Assembly: GCA_041821315.1 (NCBI GenBank)
Contig: JBGUEO010000005.1
Span: 62,001 to 126,000, forward strand
DNA length: 64,000 nt
Source of the DNA: DIGJ01 sp041821315
Lineage (GTDB): Bacteria; Bacillota; Clostridia; Lachnospirales; Lachnospiraceae
Direction of reading: 5' to 3'
Shown: one piece after another, positions 51,780-60,038 of the stretch
Numbering within the stretch: position 1 is the first letter of the stretch
How the letters are laid out: the number at the start of each line of letters is the position of its first letter
Program-made: the position numbers and the translations under genes
Notes under the pieces: model-generated
Told to the model about the DNA's origin: nothing
Seen by the model: the letters and a program-made list of their open reading frames with translations, nothing else
Database searches by the model: none

Positions 51780-51815
51780 TCCAATTTCTTGAAAGAATTG
51801 GTAAAAGAAAGTCTT
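51767..51815 (-). terminator. Hairpin after the flavodiiron gene, overlapping the polA-operon promoter
   Basis: AAGACTTTCT (51806-51815 read on minus) pairs with AGAAAGTCTT (51767-51776), with an inner CCAATT/AATTGG pair. The 3' arm is followed by only a short T-run, and covers the -35 and spacer of the next promoter, so termination and initiation share DNA. Confidence 0.62.
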
Positions 51816-51858
51816 TAAATTTGTCCTTATTAATACAACCTATCGTTATAACATGATT

Positions 51859-53019
51859 TTATAACCAATTCGCAAGTTCATTGAACTTGTCCATATTTTC
51901 AGCCTTAAGCGTTGATTTAATCGTTATAATTTCATCCGGCATTTCAATTTCCTTCATTTGTTGTAAAATTTCTTTCATACAAACACCTGCTTTTGGAACC
52001 CAAGAACCATTTTCAATGATTCCAACTTTTCGTTTTTGAAAATTTTTCGCTTTTAAATGCAAAAGGAACTCCTCCATACAAGGGAAAACTCCTGCATCAT
52101 AACTTGCTGCTGCGACTACAAGATTGGAATATTGAAATGCTTTTGTAACTACTTCTGAAGAGTCAGAACGTGATAAATCTCTTACTAAAATATTTTTTTT
52201 ACCCATTTGAATTAAGATATCTGCCAATTTTCTAGCTGCAATTCCAGTATTGCCATGGATTGAAGCATAGGCGATTAATGTACCTTCTTCTTCGGGTTGA
52301 TAGCTGCTCCATATTTTATATTTTCCTAGATAAAAGGCTAAATCATCTTTTAAAATCGGGCCATGAAGTGGACAAATCATTGAAATATCAATTGCATCCA
52401 ATTTCTTTAAGAGTGTTTGTACTGCCGATCCATATTTACCCAAAATATTCATATAATAACGGCGTGCTTCCTCTTCCCACTTATCCTCCATGTCAAGTGT
52501 CCCAAATTTGCCGAATCCGTCTGCTGAAAATAAAATCTTGCTGGTACTCTCATACGTCACCATTACCTCTGGCCAATGTACCATTGGTGCCATAAAAAAC
52601 TGTAATTGATGTCGCCCTAGCGAAATTGTGTCACCTTCTTTTACTATAACGGAGCGATTACTTAAATCGATATCAAAAAATTGTGATATCATAGTAAATG
52701 TCTTTACATTCCCAATTACTTTCATATTGGGATATTTTTCCGCTAAAACCTGAATATTTGCTGCATGATCTGGTTCCATATGCGAAACCACCAGATAATC
52801 TACACTTCTACCATTTAATGCTTGTTCTAGATTTACTAACCATTCGCTCGTGGCACGCTTGTCTACCGTATCCATAATTGTAACTTTTTCATCTAGTATG
52901 ACATATGAATTATATGAAACACCATTTGGAACCTTATACTGACTCTCAAATAAATCAAGCGTTCTATCATTTACTCCAATATAAAAAATATCATTTGATA
53001 TATTCATGTCTGACATCAT
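51859..53019 (-). CDS. Flavodiiron protein (FprA type)
   Basis: 386-residue A-type flavoprotein that reduces O2 or NO with electrons from rubredoxin. N-terminal di-iron metallo-beta-lactamase domain with ligands in HMEPDHAA (H80, E82, D84, H85) and later HW, FSADGFG, CPLHGP; C-terminal flavodoxin domain with IAYASIHGNTGIAA for FMN. GAGG precedes the ATGATG start. It lies 48 bases after a rubredoxin-fused flavin reductase, the cognate electron donor, so the pair likely detoxifies oxygen or NO in this anaerobe. Confidence 0.95.
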   Translation of the reverse strand: MMSDMNISNDIFYIGVNDRTLDLFESQYKVPNGVSYNSYVILDEKVTIMDTVDKRATSEWLVNLEQALNGRSVDYLVVSHMEPDHAANIQVLAEKYPNMKVIGNVKTFTMISQFFDIDLSNRSVIVKEGDTISLGRHQLQFFMAPMVHWPEVMVTYESTSKILFSADGFGKFGTLDMEDKWEEEARRYYMNILGKYGSAVQTLLKKLDAIDISMICPLHGPILKDDLAFYLGKYKIWSSYQPEEEGTLIAYASIHGNTGIAARKLADILIQMGKKNILVRDLSRSDSSEVVTKAFQYSNLVVAAASYDAGVFPCMEEFLLHLKAKNFQKRKVGIIENGSWVPKAGVCMKEILQQMKEIEMPDEIITIKSTLKAENMDKFNELANWL

Positions 53020-53067
53020 TTTACCTCATTTCCTTTTGAATCTATGTTATCTGGTTACTTTATTTTA

Positions 53068-53670
53068 TCAAAGCTTTTTAAAATCGGCTACCCCATGTTT
53101 ACAAATTGGACAAATAAAATCATCCGGCAATACATCGTTCTCATATACATACCCGCAAATTGTGCAAATATACCCTTTTTTCCCCTCTTGCTTCACTGGT
53201 GCAGGTTTTACATTGTTTTGATAAAACGTATAGGTTATAGCTTCTTCTTCCGACAATGTAGATGCATCCGTAACAAGCGCTAAAAACATCGTATGGGTTC
53301 CAACATCCATTGATGATATTACGGTTCCAGAAATGTAAGCAGTGGTATTATTTGTTAAATAAATAACACCATTTTCCGCTCGTTTATATGTGATTCCTAC
53401 TACTTTATCATGCTCTCTTCCACTTTGATATCCCCAATTTTTAAATGTTTCAAACGGAGCTTCCTGTGATAGTACACAAACATTAAATAGTCCTGTTTTC
53501 TTTATTATATCATGTGTATAATTTTGCTTATTCACAACAATAAGGATTTGATTAGGATCCGATGTTACTTGCATCGCAGTATTTATAATACATCCATTAT
53601 CTTTGTCACCATCTTTTGCCGTTAAAACATATAAACCATAGGATAGTTGATACATTGCATTATTATCCAT
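53068..53670 (-). CDS. High-molecular-weight rubredoxin (flavin reductase-rubredoxin fusion)
   Basis: 200 residues: an N-terminal FMN-binding flavin reductase domain (1-155), with LTAKDGDKDNGCIINTAMQV and MDVGTHTMFLALV, fused to a rubredoxin domain at about 166-200 with the iron ligands C169, C172, C187 and C190 (ICTICGY, ICPICKHG). In Moorella-type systems this protein takes electrons from NAD(P)H and passes them to FprA, whose gene follows. It has its own promoter with a Fur/PerR-like palindrome near the start. Confidence 0.94.
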   Translation of the reverse strand: MDNNAMYQLSYGLYVLTAKDGDKDNGCIINTAMQVTSDPNQILIVVNKQNYTHDIIKKTGLFNVCVLSQEAPFETFKNWGYQSGREHDKVVGITYKRAENGVIYLTNNTTAYISGTVISSMDVGTHTMFLALVTDASTLSEEEAITYTFYQNNVKPAPVKQEGKKGYICTICGYVYENDVLPDDFICPICKHGVADFKKL

Positions 53671-53707
53671 AAAAATAAACCTCCATCAATCACATTGTAA
53701 TAATTTC

Positions 53708-53728
53708 TAATAATGATTCCTATTATTA
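53708..53728. promoter_or_regulatory. Inverted repeat over the rubredoxin promoter start
   Basis: TAATAAT-N7-ATTATTA (53708-53714 and 53722-53728), adjoining the -10 and covering the probable start. Size and AT pattern resemble Fur/PerR-type operators. No matching regulator is in the window. Confidence 0.45.
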
Positions 53729-53755
53729 TTATATCGTATTTTTCTATTATGTCAA
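53728..53755 (-). promoter_or_regulatory. Promoter of the rubredoxin-flavodiiron operon
   Basis: Minus strand -35 TTGACA (53750-53755), 16-base spacer, -10 TATAAT (53728-53733). Confidence 0.8.
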
Positions 53756-53812
53756 TATCGCTGCTCTTATAAAAATGACAAAGCATTATTACGATACATG
53801 CACGTGTATAGC

Positions 53813-53856
53813 AAAAAGAGTCCCAAATTCATTATAAGGTAAGAATTTGAGACTCT
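53813..53856 (-). terminator. Terminator of tRNA-Leu
   Basis: Directly after the tRNA on the minus strand, GAGTC..AAATTC pairs with GAATTT..GACTC around a 12-base loop, followed by TTTTTG. Confidence 0.8.
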
Positions 53857-53859
53857 CGA

Positions 53860-53942
53860 TGCGGATGGTGGGACTTGAACCCACACGATGTTACCACCGT
53901 CAGATTTTGAGTCTGATGCGTCTGCCATTCCGCCACATCCGC
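53860..53942 (-). tRNA. tRNA-Leu (anticodon CAA)
   Basis: A class II tRNA with long variable arm read on the minus strand: acceptor GCGGATG pairing with CATCCGC, D-arm GGCGGAATGGCAGACGC, anticodon loop CTCAAAA (anticodon CAA, reads UUG), long variable arm near TAACATCG, T-arm GGGTTCAAGTCCC and discriminator A. No encoded CCA. Independent promoter and terminator. Confidence 0.97.
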
Positions 53943-53971
53943 ATTGCGTTGTTATCAACATCAGCTAAGAT

Positions 53972-54000
53972 AGTTTACCACATAGTTTTTTGAATTGCAA
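53972..54000 (-). promoter_or_regulatory. Promoter of tRNA-Leu
   Basis: Minus strand -35 TTGCAA (53995-54000), 17-base spacer, -10 TAAACT (53972-53977), about 30 bases before the tRNA. Confidence 0.78.
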
Positions 54001-54031
54001 GTATAATTTAATATATTTTTTAAAAATTGCT

Positions 54032-54916
54032 TTATTCTGTTTCTGTTTCGCTCTCAACGTATGTACAACAGGCAAATGCAAGTGCCCCAGGTCCAATATG
54101 ACATGAGATACTTAATGATAGCGGATCGATATGTATTTCGAAACCAGGAAATTCCTTTTGAATTTCTATCTTAAAAGATTCTGCTAACTCCGCATTATTG
54201 GTATGTGCAATTTGCAAATGGATCTTTTTTTCAGCATAACAGTTTGGAAAACGCACTTCTAAATCATTCCGAAGTGCCTCGATCATATTTTTCTTTGCCT
54301 GTTTCATCCCTCTGCACTTTGAATAAGCATCTAACTTTTCTCCCTGAATCGTTAAAATTGGTTTTATATTTAGAACCAAACCTAACGCCGCTGCAGTAGC
54401 TGTGATACGTCCACCTTTTTTTAAATAATTCAAATCATCAACCGTAATATATATAGTGGAATCAAATTTACTCTGTTCCAATATTTTTTTAATCTCTTGC
54501 CCCGATTTTCCCGCCAAAGCAAGGTTTTTTGCATCAATTGCAGATTGTCTTTGGGTAACAGAGATCCTTTGATTATTTACCACAAAAACTGTATCGGTGT
54601 AATCAAGCGCTAAACCGGATGCTGTTTGATAAGACCCACTCAAACCACTTGACATTGGTATATGCACAATTTCATCATATTCCTTTAATAATTCATCCCA
54701 TAAATCAAGAATACTACCAATGGTCGGCTGTGATGTCCCAATATCAGCCCCTTTTTTCAGTTTTTCGTAAAACGCTTCCTGCGTTAACGTAATATCTTCC
54801 AAATATTCTATTCCATTGATAAAAAACGGCATTGGTATTACATAAATTCCTAACTTTTTGGCATCCATTTGTGTAATACCACTGTTACTATCCGTAACGA
54901 TTGCTATCTTTTTCAT
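54032..54916 (-). CDS. DegV-family fatty-acid-binding protein
   Basis: 294 residues. IAIVTDSNSG at the start, VIPMPFFINGIEY, SQPTIGSILDLWDELL and IPMSSGLSGSYQTA form the family lipid pocket. DegV (FakB) proteins bind free fatty acids for phosphorylation by FakA; no FakA is in the window. GAGGT lies inside the longer open frame, before the ATG at 54916. Stands alone between the tRNA and a Crp/Fnr gene, in the same orientation. Confidence 0.92.
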   Translation of the reverse strand: MKKIAIVTDSNSGITQMDAKKLGIYVIPMPFFINGIEYLEDITLTQEAFYEKLKKGADIGTSQPTIGSILDLWDELLKEYDEIVHIPMSSGLSGSYQTASGLALDYTDTVFVVNNQRISVTQRQSAIDAKNLALAGKSGQEIKKILEQSKFDSTIYITVDDLNYLKKGGRITATAAALGLVLNIKPILTIQGEKLDAYSKCRGMKQAKKNMIEALRNDLEVRFPNCYAEKKIHLQIAHTNNAELAESFKIEIQKEFPGFEIHIDPLSLSISCHIGPGALAFACCTYVESETETE

Positions 54917-55010
54917 AACATACCTCATATCATAAATTTTCTTTTACATTTTTACAGTATATCATAAAAAGATCAAAATTTCTAGCGGCTTCCATTCGTT
55001 GTATCGAAAT

Positions 55011-55685
55011 TTATTTTAACCCGACTATTTGAATTAATTTATCATAATTAACAATCGTTATCTTACCACGTGTTAAAGAAATCATTCCTTCTTCTACAAA
55101 ATATTTCATCATCCTCGAAACCACCTCTCTCGCACTTCCCAGATGCCTTGCTATTTTCTCTTGCGTGATAGAAAAAGTTTCTGTCCCTTCCATACTGGCC
55201 TGATCCAATATAAAATTAGCAAGTCGTTTGTCAAAACTTTGAAATACAACCTGATCCATAATCCACATAACATCAGAAAAACGAGAAGCCAATAATTCAT
55301 TTGTATATTCGAGTACAGGCATACATTCTTTTGAAATCTTTTCAAACTCTTTTGTGGGAATTAAATAACTTGACGTTTCCTTTTCTGCTTCCACAAATAC
55401 ATCAAAATTAATATTTTTTAGCATACAAGATGCAGAAAAAATACATAAGTCACCTTCTAATAGACGATAAAGTGTAATTTCTTTTCCTGTTTCAGATACA
55501 ATGAAGGCACGCACTTGGCCTGTCTTTATTAAAAATAATCCAGAACAATTTTTATGTTCTGCATGCATTGTTTCTCCTGTTTGAAATGTTTTTAATAATG
55601 ATTTATCTAAAAATTGTTGTTGCTGTTCTTTTGAAAGTTTATTCCAAAAGGGAAGCGTTTGATCAAAAAATTCTTGTTTTTCCAA
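55011..55685 (-). CDS. Crp/Fnr-family transcription regulator
   Basis: 224 residues: a cyclic-nucleotide-binding-like N-domain (about 15-130) and a C-terminal Crp helix-turn-helix (about 155-205) with ITQEKIARHLGSAREVVSRMMKYF. No N-terminal cysteine cluster for an Fe-S sensor is present, and a cysteine pair in GDLCIFSASCML is the only unusual feature. Many clostridial relatives respond to haem, nitrosative or redox signals; the ligand here is unknown. Its own promoter carries a palindrome fitting a Crp-type site, hence probable autoregulation. Confidence 0.9.
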   Translation of the reverse strand: MEKQEFFDQTLPFWNKLSKEQQQQFLDKSLLKTFQTGETMHAEHKNCSGLFLIKTGQVRAFIVSETGKEITLYRLLEGDLCIFSASCMLKNINFDVFVEAEKETSSYLIPTKEFEKISKECMPVLEYTNELLASRFSDVMWIMDQVVFQSFDKRLANFILDQASMEGTETFSITQEKIARHLGSAREVVSRMMKYFVEEGMISLTRGKITIVNYDKLIQIVGLK

Positions 55686-55714
55686 ATCAATATCATCCTT
55701 TCTTCTTTGATTTA

Positions 55715-55743
55715 AGTATATAGTTGTAACTACTAACTTGCAA
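55715..55743 (-). promoter_or_regulatory. Promoter of the Crp/Fnr gene
   Basis: Minus strand -35 TTGCAA (55738-55743), 17-base spacer, -10 TATACT (55715-55720). Confidence 0.78.
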
Positions 55744-55745
55744 CT
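55722..55745. promoter_or_regulatory. Crp/Fnr-like palindrome over the crp promoter
   Basis: AGTTGTAA-N8-TTGCAACT (55722-55729 and 55738-55745), one mismatch in 8 pairs. One arm contains the -35 and the other ends 2 bases before the -10, so binding would block the promoter. Confidence 0.55.
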
Positions 55746-55780
55746 TTTTTCTATAACCTTACAAATTCCATAAAAAAGAT

Positions 55781-55809
55781 TTTACAAATTGGCCAAAATA
55801 ATTTATCAT
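55781..55809 (+). promoter_or_regulatory. Promoter of the cyclophilin gene
   Basis: -35 TTTACA (55781-55786), 17-base spacer, -10 TATCAT (55804-55809). Confidence 0.65.
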
Positions 55810-55859
55810 AGTATACGGTAGAAATTTTGAATTTTATTTAAGAAAAGGAAGGATATATT

Positions 55860-56378
55860 ATGGCAAATCCAATTATAACCATTGAAATGGAAAATGGAAA
55901 GCAAATTAAAGTTGAATTATATAAAGATGTTGCCCCAAATACGGTTAACAACTTTATTTCTTTAGTAACAAAAGGGTACTACGATGGTTTAATCTTCCAT
56001 CGCGTCATCAACGGATTTATGATTCAAGGCGGTTGTCCCGATGGAACAGGAATGGGCGGCCCTGGCTATCAAATCAAAGGCGAATTTTCTACAAACCACT
56101 TTGAAAACACCTTAATTCATACCGCTGGTGTAATTTCCATGGCACGCTCTCAAATGCCAAATTCCGCTGGCTCACAATTTTTTATTATGCACAAAGATTC
56201 TCCACACTTAGACGGATCCTATGCTGCATTTGGTAAAGTAATCGAAGGGATGGATGTCGTAAATCAAATAGCGGATACTAACACCGATTATTCCGATCGT
56301 CCAACGAGTCCACAAGTTATGAAAAAAGTAAGTGCTGAATTATTTGGCGAAGAATATCTTGAACCAGAAAAATGCTAA
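55860..56378 (+). CDS. Peptidyl-prolyl cis-trans isomerase, cyclophilin type
   Basis: 172-residue cytoplasmic cyclophilin with the core motifs FHRVINGFMIQGG, NTLIHTAGVISMAR, NSAGSQFFI and AAFGKVIEGMD. The catalytic arginine is in FHRV. No signal peptide, so it acts on cytoplasmic proteins. AAGGAAGG precedes the ATG. Monocistronic, followed by a strong terminator and transcribed divergently from the Crp/Fnr regulator, whose palindrome lies well upstream. Confidence 0.96.
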   Translation: MANPIITIEMENGKQIKVELYKDVAPNTVNNFISLVTKGYYDGLIFHRVINGFMIQGGCPDGTGMGGPGYQIKGEFSTNHFENTLIHTAGVISMARSQMPNSAGSQFFIMHKDSPHLDGSYAAFGKVIEGMDVVNQIADTNTDYSDRPTSPQVMKKVSAELFGEEYLEPEKC

Positions 56379-56436
56379 ATCCAGATAACTAACCTATTTG
56401 CATCAATTGTATATGTTTTTCAAAATTAATATAGTT

Positions 56437-56465
56437 GGCTCTGACATAAGTCAGAGCCGTTTTTC
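56437..56465 (+). terminator. Terminator of the cyclophilin gene
   Basis: Perfect 9-bp stem GGCTCTGAC-ATAA-GTCAGAGCC followed by GTTTTTCTT. Confidence 0.9.
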
Positions 56466-56491
56466 TTATTGCATTTTTATAATTGAATAGA

Positions 56492-56523
56492 AAAAGAGAA
56501 CGAGTTTATTCTCATTCTCTTTT
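56492..56523. terminator. A/T-framed hairpin in the cyclophilin-NUDIX gap
   Basis: AAAAGAGAACGAG pairs with CTCATTCTCTTTT (one mismatch) around TTTATT. It could terminate the minus-strand NUDIX transcript. The rest of 56379-56641 has no further signal I can support. Confidence 0.55.
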
Positions 56524-56641
56524 ATAATTCATTTCACATAAGTTCATTAAAAATGGTATAAATCTGGTGTAAATCTTTCATATTCTTTGTCCCTAATTTT
56601 AACAAAATGCCTAAAACATTGGGTTTTCTAAGACTTTTTTA

Positions 56642-57094
56642 TTAAAAATATTTTCGGTTACCCCATAGATTACTTTTTTTCAAATCAACATATTCATTAT
56701 ATGCTCTCTCTAATATCTGCTTTTCGTTCGAGAATTTTAATAAATGAAACGCTTCATGAAACTTATAGTAACCGGAATCCATAAAAAACTCTTCACGTTG
56801 TGGTTTACTATAATAACTATCTGCCATCATCAGATACCAATGAACATCCTTGGTAACAGAATCCTGCGGTGTATTAAAATTGTACTGACTTTTTCCAATA
56901 TATTTGATAATAGAAGCTGATACTCCGGTCTCTTCTTTTACTTCACGAAGTGCCGTTTCTTTGTATTCTTCTCCAGCTTCCACTGTCCCTTTTGGCAAAA
57001 CCCAGCCCTCATACTTGTTCTTATAGTTCTTATATAGTAGTAAAATCTTACCTCTGAATATAACCACACCGCCACAGCTAGTTGCTTCAATCAT
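56642..57094 (-). CDS. NUDIX hydrolase (diadenosine tetraphosphatase/MutT-like)
   Basis: 150 residues with a complete Nudix box PKGTVEAGEEYKETALREVKEETGV and the GGVVIF opening usual for Ap4A-type NUDIX enzymes. The open frame extends to 57202 but that extension contains a near-consensus promoter, and AGGAGG at 57101-57106 serves the ATG at 57094. Its substrate cannot be decided from the box alone; nucleotide clean-up is the general family role. Confidence 0.9.
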   Translation of the reverse strand: MIEATSCGGVVIFRGKILLLYKNYKNKYEGWVLPKGTVEAGEEYKETALREVKEETGVSASIIKYIGKSQYNFNTPQDSVTKDVHWYLMMADSYYSKPQREEFFMDSGYYKFHEAFHLLKFSNEKQILERAYNEYVDLKKSNLWGNRKYF

Positions 57095-57173
57095 CAAAAT
57101 TCCTCCTAGTCCTGTTCCTTTTTTATTTAAACTCCAAAAAAAAAGGATTGGTGTGTCATGAAACCCTACGATT

Positions 57174-57202
57174 AGTATACACTTTTTCGGAAGATATTTC
57201 AA
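57174..57202 (-). promoter_or_regulatory. Promoter of the NUDIX gene
   Basis: Minus strand -35 TTGAAA (57197-57202), 17-base spacer, -10 TATACT (57174-57179). It confirms the shorter NUDIX start. Confidence 0.75.
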
Positions 57203-57226
57203 TACATAGTTTCTGTATTCGACTTG

Positions 57227-58669
57227 CTAATCTAAATATGCATCCATAATTTTCTTTGCAATTGGCACCGCATATGCACTTCCAGTTCCAGCACCCTCTA
57301 CAATGATACTCACTACTATTTTAGGTTTCTTTGTTGGTGCATACCCTACAAACCATGCATGTGATGATTTGCTTGAATCAAACTCTGCTGATCCCGTTTT
57401 CCCAGCTGCTGTATAGGACTGTCCCTTCAATGCAGTTGCTGTTCCATCTTCCACCACTGCTTTCATCATCTTTTTGAGTGCTTTCACTTGCGTCTTATCC
57501 ATTAAGGTCGCATATTCTTCTGGTTTATACTGTTTGATAGTCGTTCCGTCATAACACTCCAAATGATCCACTACATATGGCTTCATCATAATTCCATTAT
57601 TTGCAATGGTAGCAGTGATAAGTGCATTATGCAATGGTGTAATTTGCGTATCCCCCTGACCAATTGCCGTTTGTGGAACTTGATTTTTATTAGAGTTTTG
57701 ATCCAATACGAAACTGCTTTTCGAATAGGGAAGATCAATTGGCAGCTCATGATTAAAAAGAAAGCTCTCACATAATATATGATAGGACTTAAGGTTAAGT
57801 GTCATTCCAATATTTGCAAAAGAACTGTTGCAAGATTTTGCAAATGATTGAATCAAATCTTCCGTCCCATGCACCTTATTATTATAACAATTGATCGTTA
57901 CTCCATCATACGTATCGCTTCCAGCACAATCATACGTATACTCTTTATAATTTTTATTCTCACGGATATATTCGAGCGCCGTTAAGATTTTAAATGTAGA
58001 TCCTGGAGGATAAAGTCCTTGTGTCGCTCGATTTAGTAATGTGGATTCCCCCGCACTGTCGGCTACTAATGTATCCCAACTTGAAGATACCGTATTGGGA
58101 TTATAATCACTTTTTGAAACCATAGCAAGAATCTTTCCTGTCGAAGGTTCCAACACCACTACTGCCCCTTTTCGATTGCCAAGTGCTTCATATGCTATCG
58201 TTTGCAAGTTTACATCCAACGTAGTTACAACATTATCACCAATGTTTTTCTCCCCTTTTATTTCCTTCATCATTGCAATAAAAGGATTTTCATTGGATGT
58301 AAGCAGATGAATCGATTGGGATAATTCAATTCCCGTTTTTCCCTTATCAAATCGGCCTACAATATGACAAAATACACGATCAAATGGATAATACCGGTAT
58401 TCCTTTCCCGATTCATCCGTCTTTGTTTCTGCTAAAATTTCACCGTTATTCCCAAGAATTTTTCCACGTATGACTCGTTCTGCTAAAAGGTCTTGCCGTT
58501 TATTATATGGATTGTTTATCACGTTAGGACTATCGATTTGTATAAAATATCCAAAGTAAACCAAAAGACAAACAAAAACTCCTACAAAAAGATACGTAAG
58601 TACTATGATTTCTCGATTGGAATTGATTTGCTTTTTCTTTTTTGAGTCGTTATGCTTCTTCTCGCTCAT
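57227..58669 (-). CDS. Penicillin-binding protein, class B transpeptidase (PbpA-like)
   Basis: 480 residues: short basic tail, one membrane segment at about 20-42, a non-catalytic domain, and a transpeptidase domain with SxxK in YPPGSTFKIL, SxN in KSCNSSFAN and KTG in AAGKTGSAEF. The 20-base overlap with the SEDS gene just upstream fits a SEDS-bPBP polymerase pair; the pair would build peptidoglycan in sporulation or division. The open frame extends to 58711; AAGGA serves the ATG at 58669, although an ATG at 58678 overlaps that site. Confidence 0.93.
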   Translation of the reverse strand: MSEKKHNDSKKKKQINSNREIIVLTYLFVGVFVCLLVYFGYFIQIDSPNVINNPYNKRQDLLAERVIRGKILGNNGEILAETKTDESGKEYRYYPFDRVFCHIVGRFDKGKTGIELSQSIHLLTSNENPFIAMMKEIKGEKNIGDNVVTTLDVNLQTIAYEALGNRKGAVVVLEPSTGKILAMVSKSDYNPNTVSSSWDTLVADSAGESTLLNRATQGLYPPGSTFKILTALEYIRENKNYKEYTYDCAGSDTYDGVTINCYNNKVHGTEDLIQSFAKSCNSSFANIGMTLNLKSYHILCESFLFNHELPIDLPYSKSSFVLDQNSNKNQVPQTAIGQGDTQITPLHNALITATIANNGIMMKPYVVDHLECYDGTTIKQYKPEEYATLMDKTQVKALKKMMKAVVEDGTATALKGQSYTAAGKTGSAEFDSSKSSHAWFVGYAPTKKPKIVVSIIVEGAGTGSAYAVPIAKKIMDAYLD

Positions 58670-60011
58670 CTGCTTCATCCTTTTTGTGTCTTCCTTCCTG
58701 ATTGAGTACATACATTCCCTGAATAATACTAAATATAGTTATTATACTAAGTATTGAGCTTCCACCATAACTTACTAACGGTAATGTTATCCCTGTTGAG
58801 GGAATAAACTTGATTACACCACCAATATTTAAAAATACTTGAAATATAAAGATAACACTTAATCCAAATGCAGTTAGTTTGTAAAATTGATTTTTCATCT
58901 TCATTGCAATATTTACAAACATAATAAAGCAGCTAATATAAATCATAACCATACAAAGGGCAAATATGCCACCAAATTCTTCTGATATTGCTGAAAAAAT
59001 AAAATCACTTTCCTCCACAGGAATACTTGTCGGCAGTCCCTTCCCAAGCCCTAACCCAAACCATCCTCCCGTGCCAATTGCAAACAGGGAACTGCAGATT
59101 TGATAACCTCCATCATTAATATCTTGAAACGGATCCATCCACGCTTGGAATCGAATGCGGACATGACTAAATAATTTGTAGGCAAGGGTCCCAGCAGCGG
59201 TAATTCCCACAACACCCGATACCAAATAAAGCGGTTGTTGTGTTGCCACATAGAGCATCGATAGATATGTAATAACGAACAGCAAAGCTCCTCCTAAGTC
59301 TTTTTCTGCAACCAAAACTAAGACATAGGATGCTGCAACAATCGATATGAGTACAATTCGTTTAAAGGCTGTATTATTTGATAAAAGTGCTGCTATAAAA
59401 AAGACAAAAATTATTTTTGCAAATTCTGAAGGTTGTAATACAAAAGCACCAATCTGTATCCAGTTAAGTGAACCGTATTTTTCAACGCCAATTCCAGGTA
59501 TAAAAACAAGTAATAATAGTACGATACCAAGTCCTGCATATACCCACCCTAAATATGCAAGATATTTAAATTTTTCTATCACAAACGGAACAATTAAACA
59601 GACAACAAAACCAAGGGAAGCCATTATAAGCTGCCGCTTCGCATACGCTGTATTCAATCTGCCAAGCATCGTAAAACTTATTATAATTAACATTAACATA
59701 TTATTTAGTATGAGATTGGAAAGATTTTTGTATACCAATCGATAAATCCTTGATACTAAAATTACGAATACAAGCTCAGCAAAATACAGGAAAACAAATT
59801 GCATGTTTTTTGTATTCAAATATAATAATCCGTGTGCAACAAAATGTATCATGTAAATCAATAACCGCTGATTCCAATACATTCGTTTTTGCTTATCCTT
59901 ATTGTTGTATCGAAATACCGTAAAACAATATATCGTATAAATTGTCAACAAAATTATTAAAATATAGCGTGAAACTTGTATGATTAAATTTTCCACCTTA
60001 TCTCCTATCAT
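58650..60011 (-). CDS. SEDS-family glycosyltransferase (FtsW/RodA/SpoVE type)
   Basis: 453-residue peptidoglycan polymerase with about 12 membrane segments. Family landmarks: ASEFAKIIFVFFIAALL-like QPSEFAKI, AEKDLGGALLFV and STGITLPLVSYGGSS near the end. An N-terminal block of about 80 residues precedes the usual core. Start choice between the ATG at 60011 (AGGTG ahead) and a GTG at 59996 (AGGAG ahead) is unsettled; the former is listed. It overlaps its PBP partner. RodA, FtsW and SpoVE cannot be told apart here. Confidence 0.9.
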   Translation of the reverse strand: MIGDKVENLIIQVSRYILIILLTIYTIYCFTVFRYNNKDKQKRMYWNQRLLIYMIHFVAHGLLYLNTKNMQFVFLYFAELVFVILVSRIYRLVYKNLSNLILNNMLMLIIISFTMLGRLNTAYAKRQLIMASLGFVVCLIVPFVIEKFKYLAYLGWVYAGLGIVLLLLVFIPGIGVEKYGSLNWIQIGAFVLQPSEFAKIIFVFFIAALLSNNTAFKRIVLISIVAASYVLVLVAEKDLGGALLFVITYLSMLYVATQQPLYLVSGVVGITAAGTLAYKLFSHVRIRFQAWMDPFQDINDGGYQICSSLFAIGTGGWFGLGLGKGLPTSIPVEESDFIFSAISEEFGGIFALCMVMIYISCFIMFVNIAMKMKNQFYKLTAFGLSVIFIFQVFLNIGGVIKFIPSTGITLPLVSYGGSSILSIITIFSIIQGMYVLNQEGRHKKDEADEREEA

Positions 60012-60038
60012 TCCTAACACCTAATATCGTGTTATTCC

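Noticed and set aside
53767..53961. 64-residue open frame on the minus strand
   Set aside because: It covers the tRNA-Leu gene and its terminator; its composition is a by-product of the tRNA sequence.
54970..55020. AAATTTC / GAAATTT pairing after the Crp/Fnr gene as a terminator
   Set aside because: Only 7 A/T-rich pairs with a loop over 20 bases and a weak T-run.
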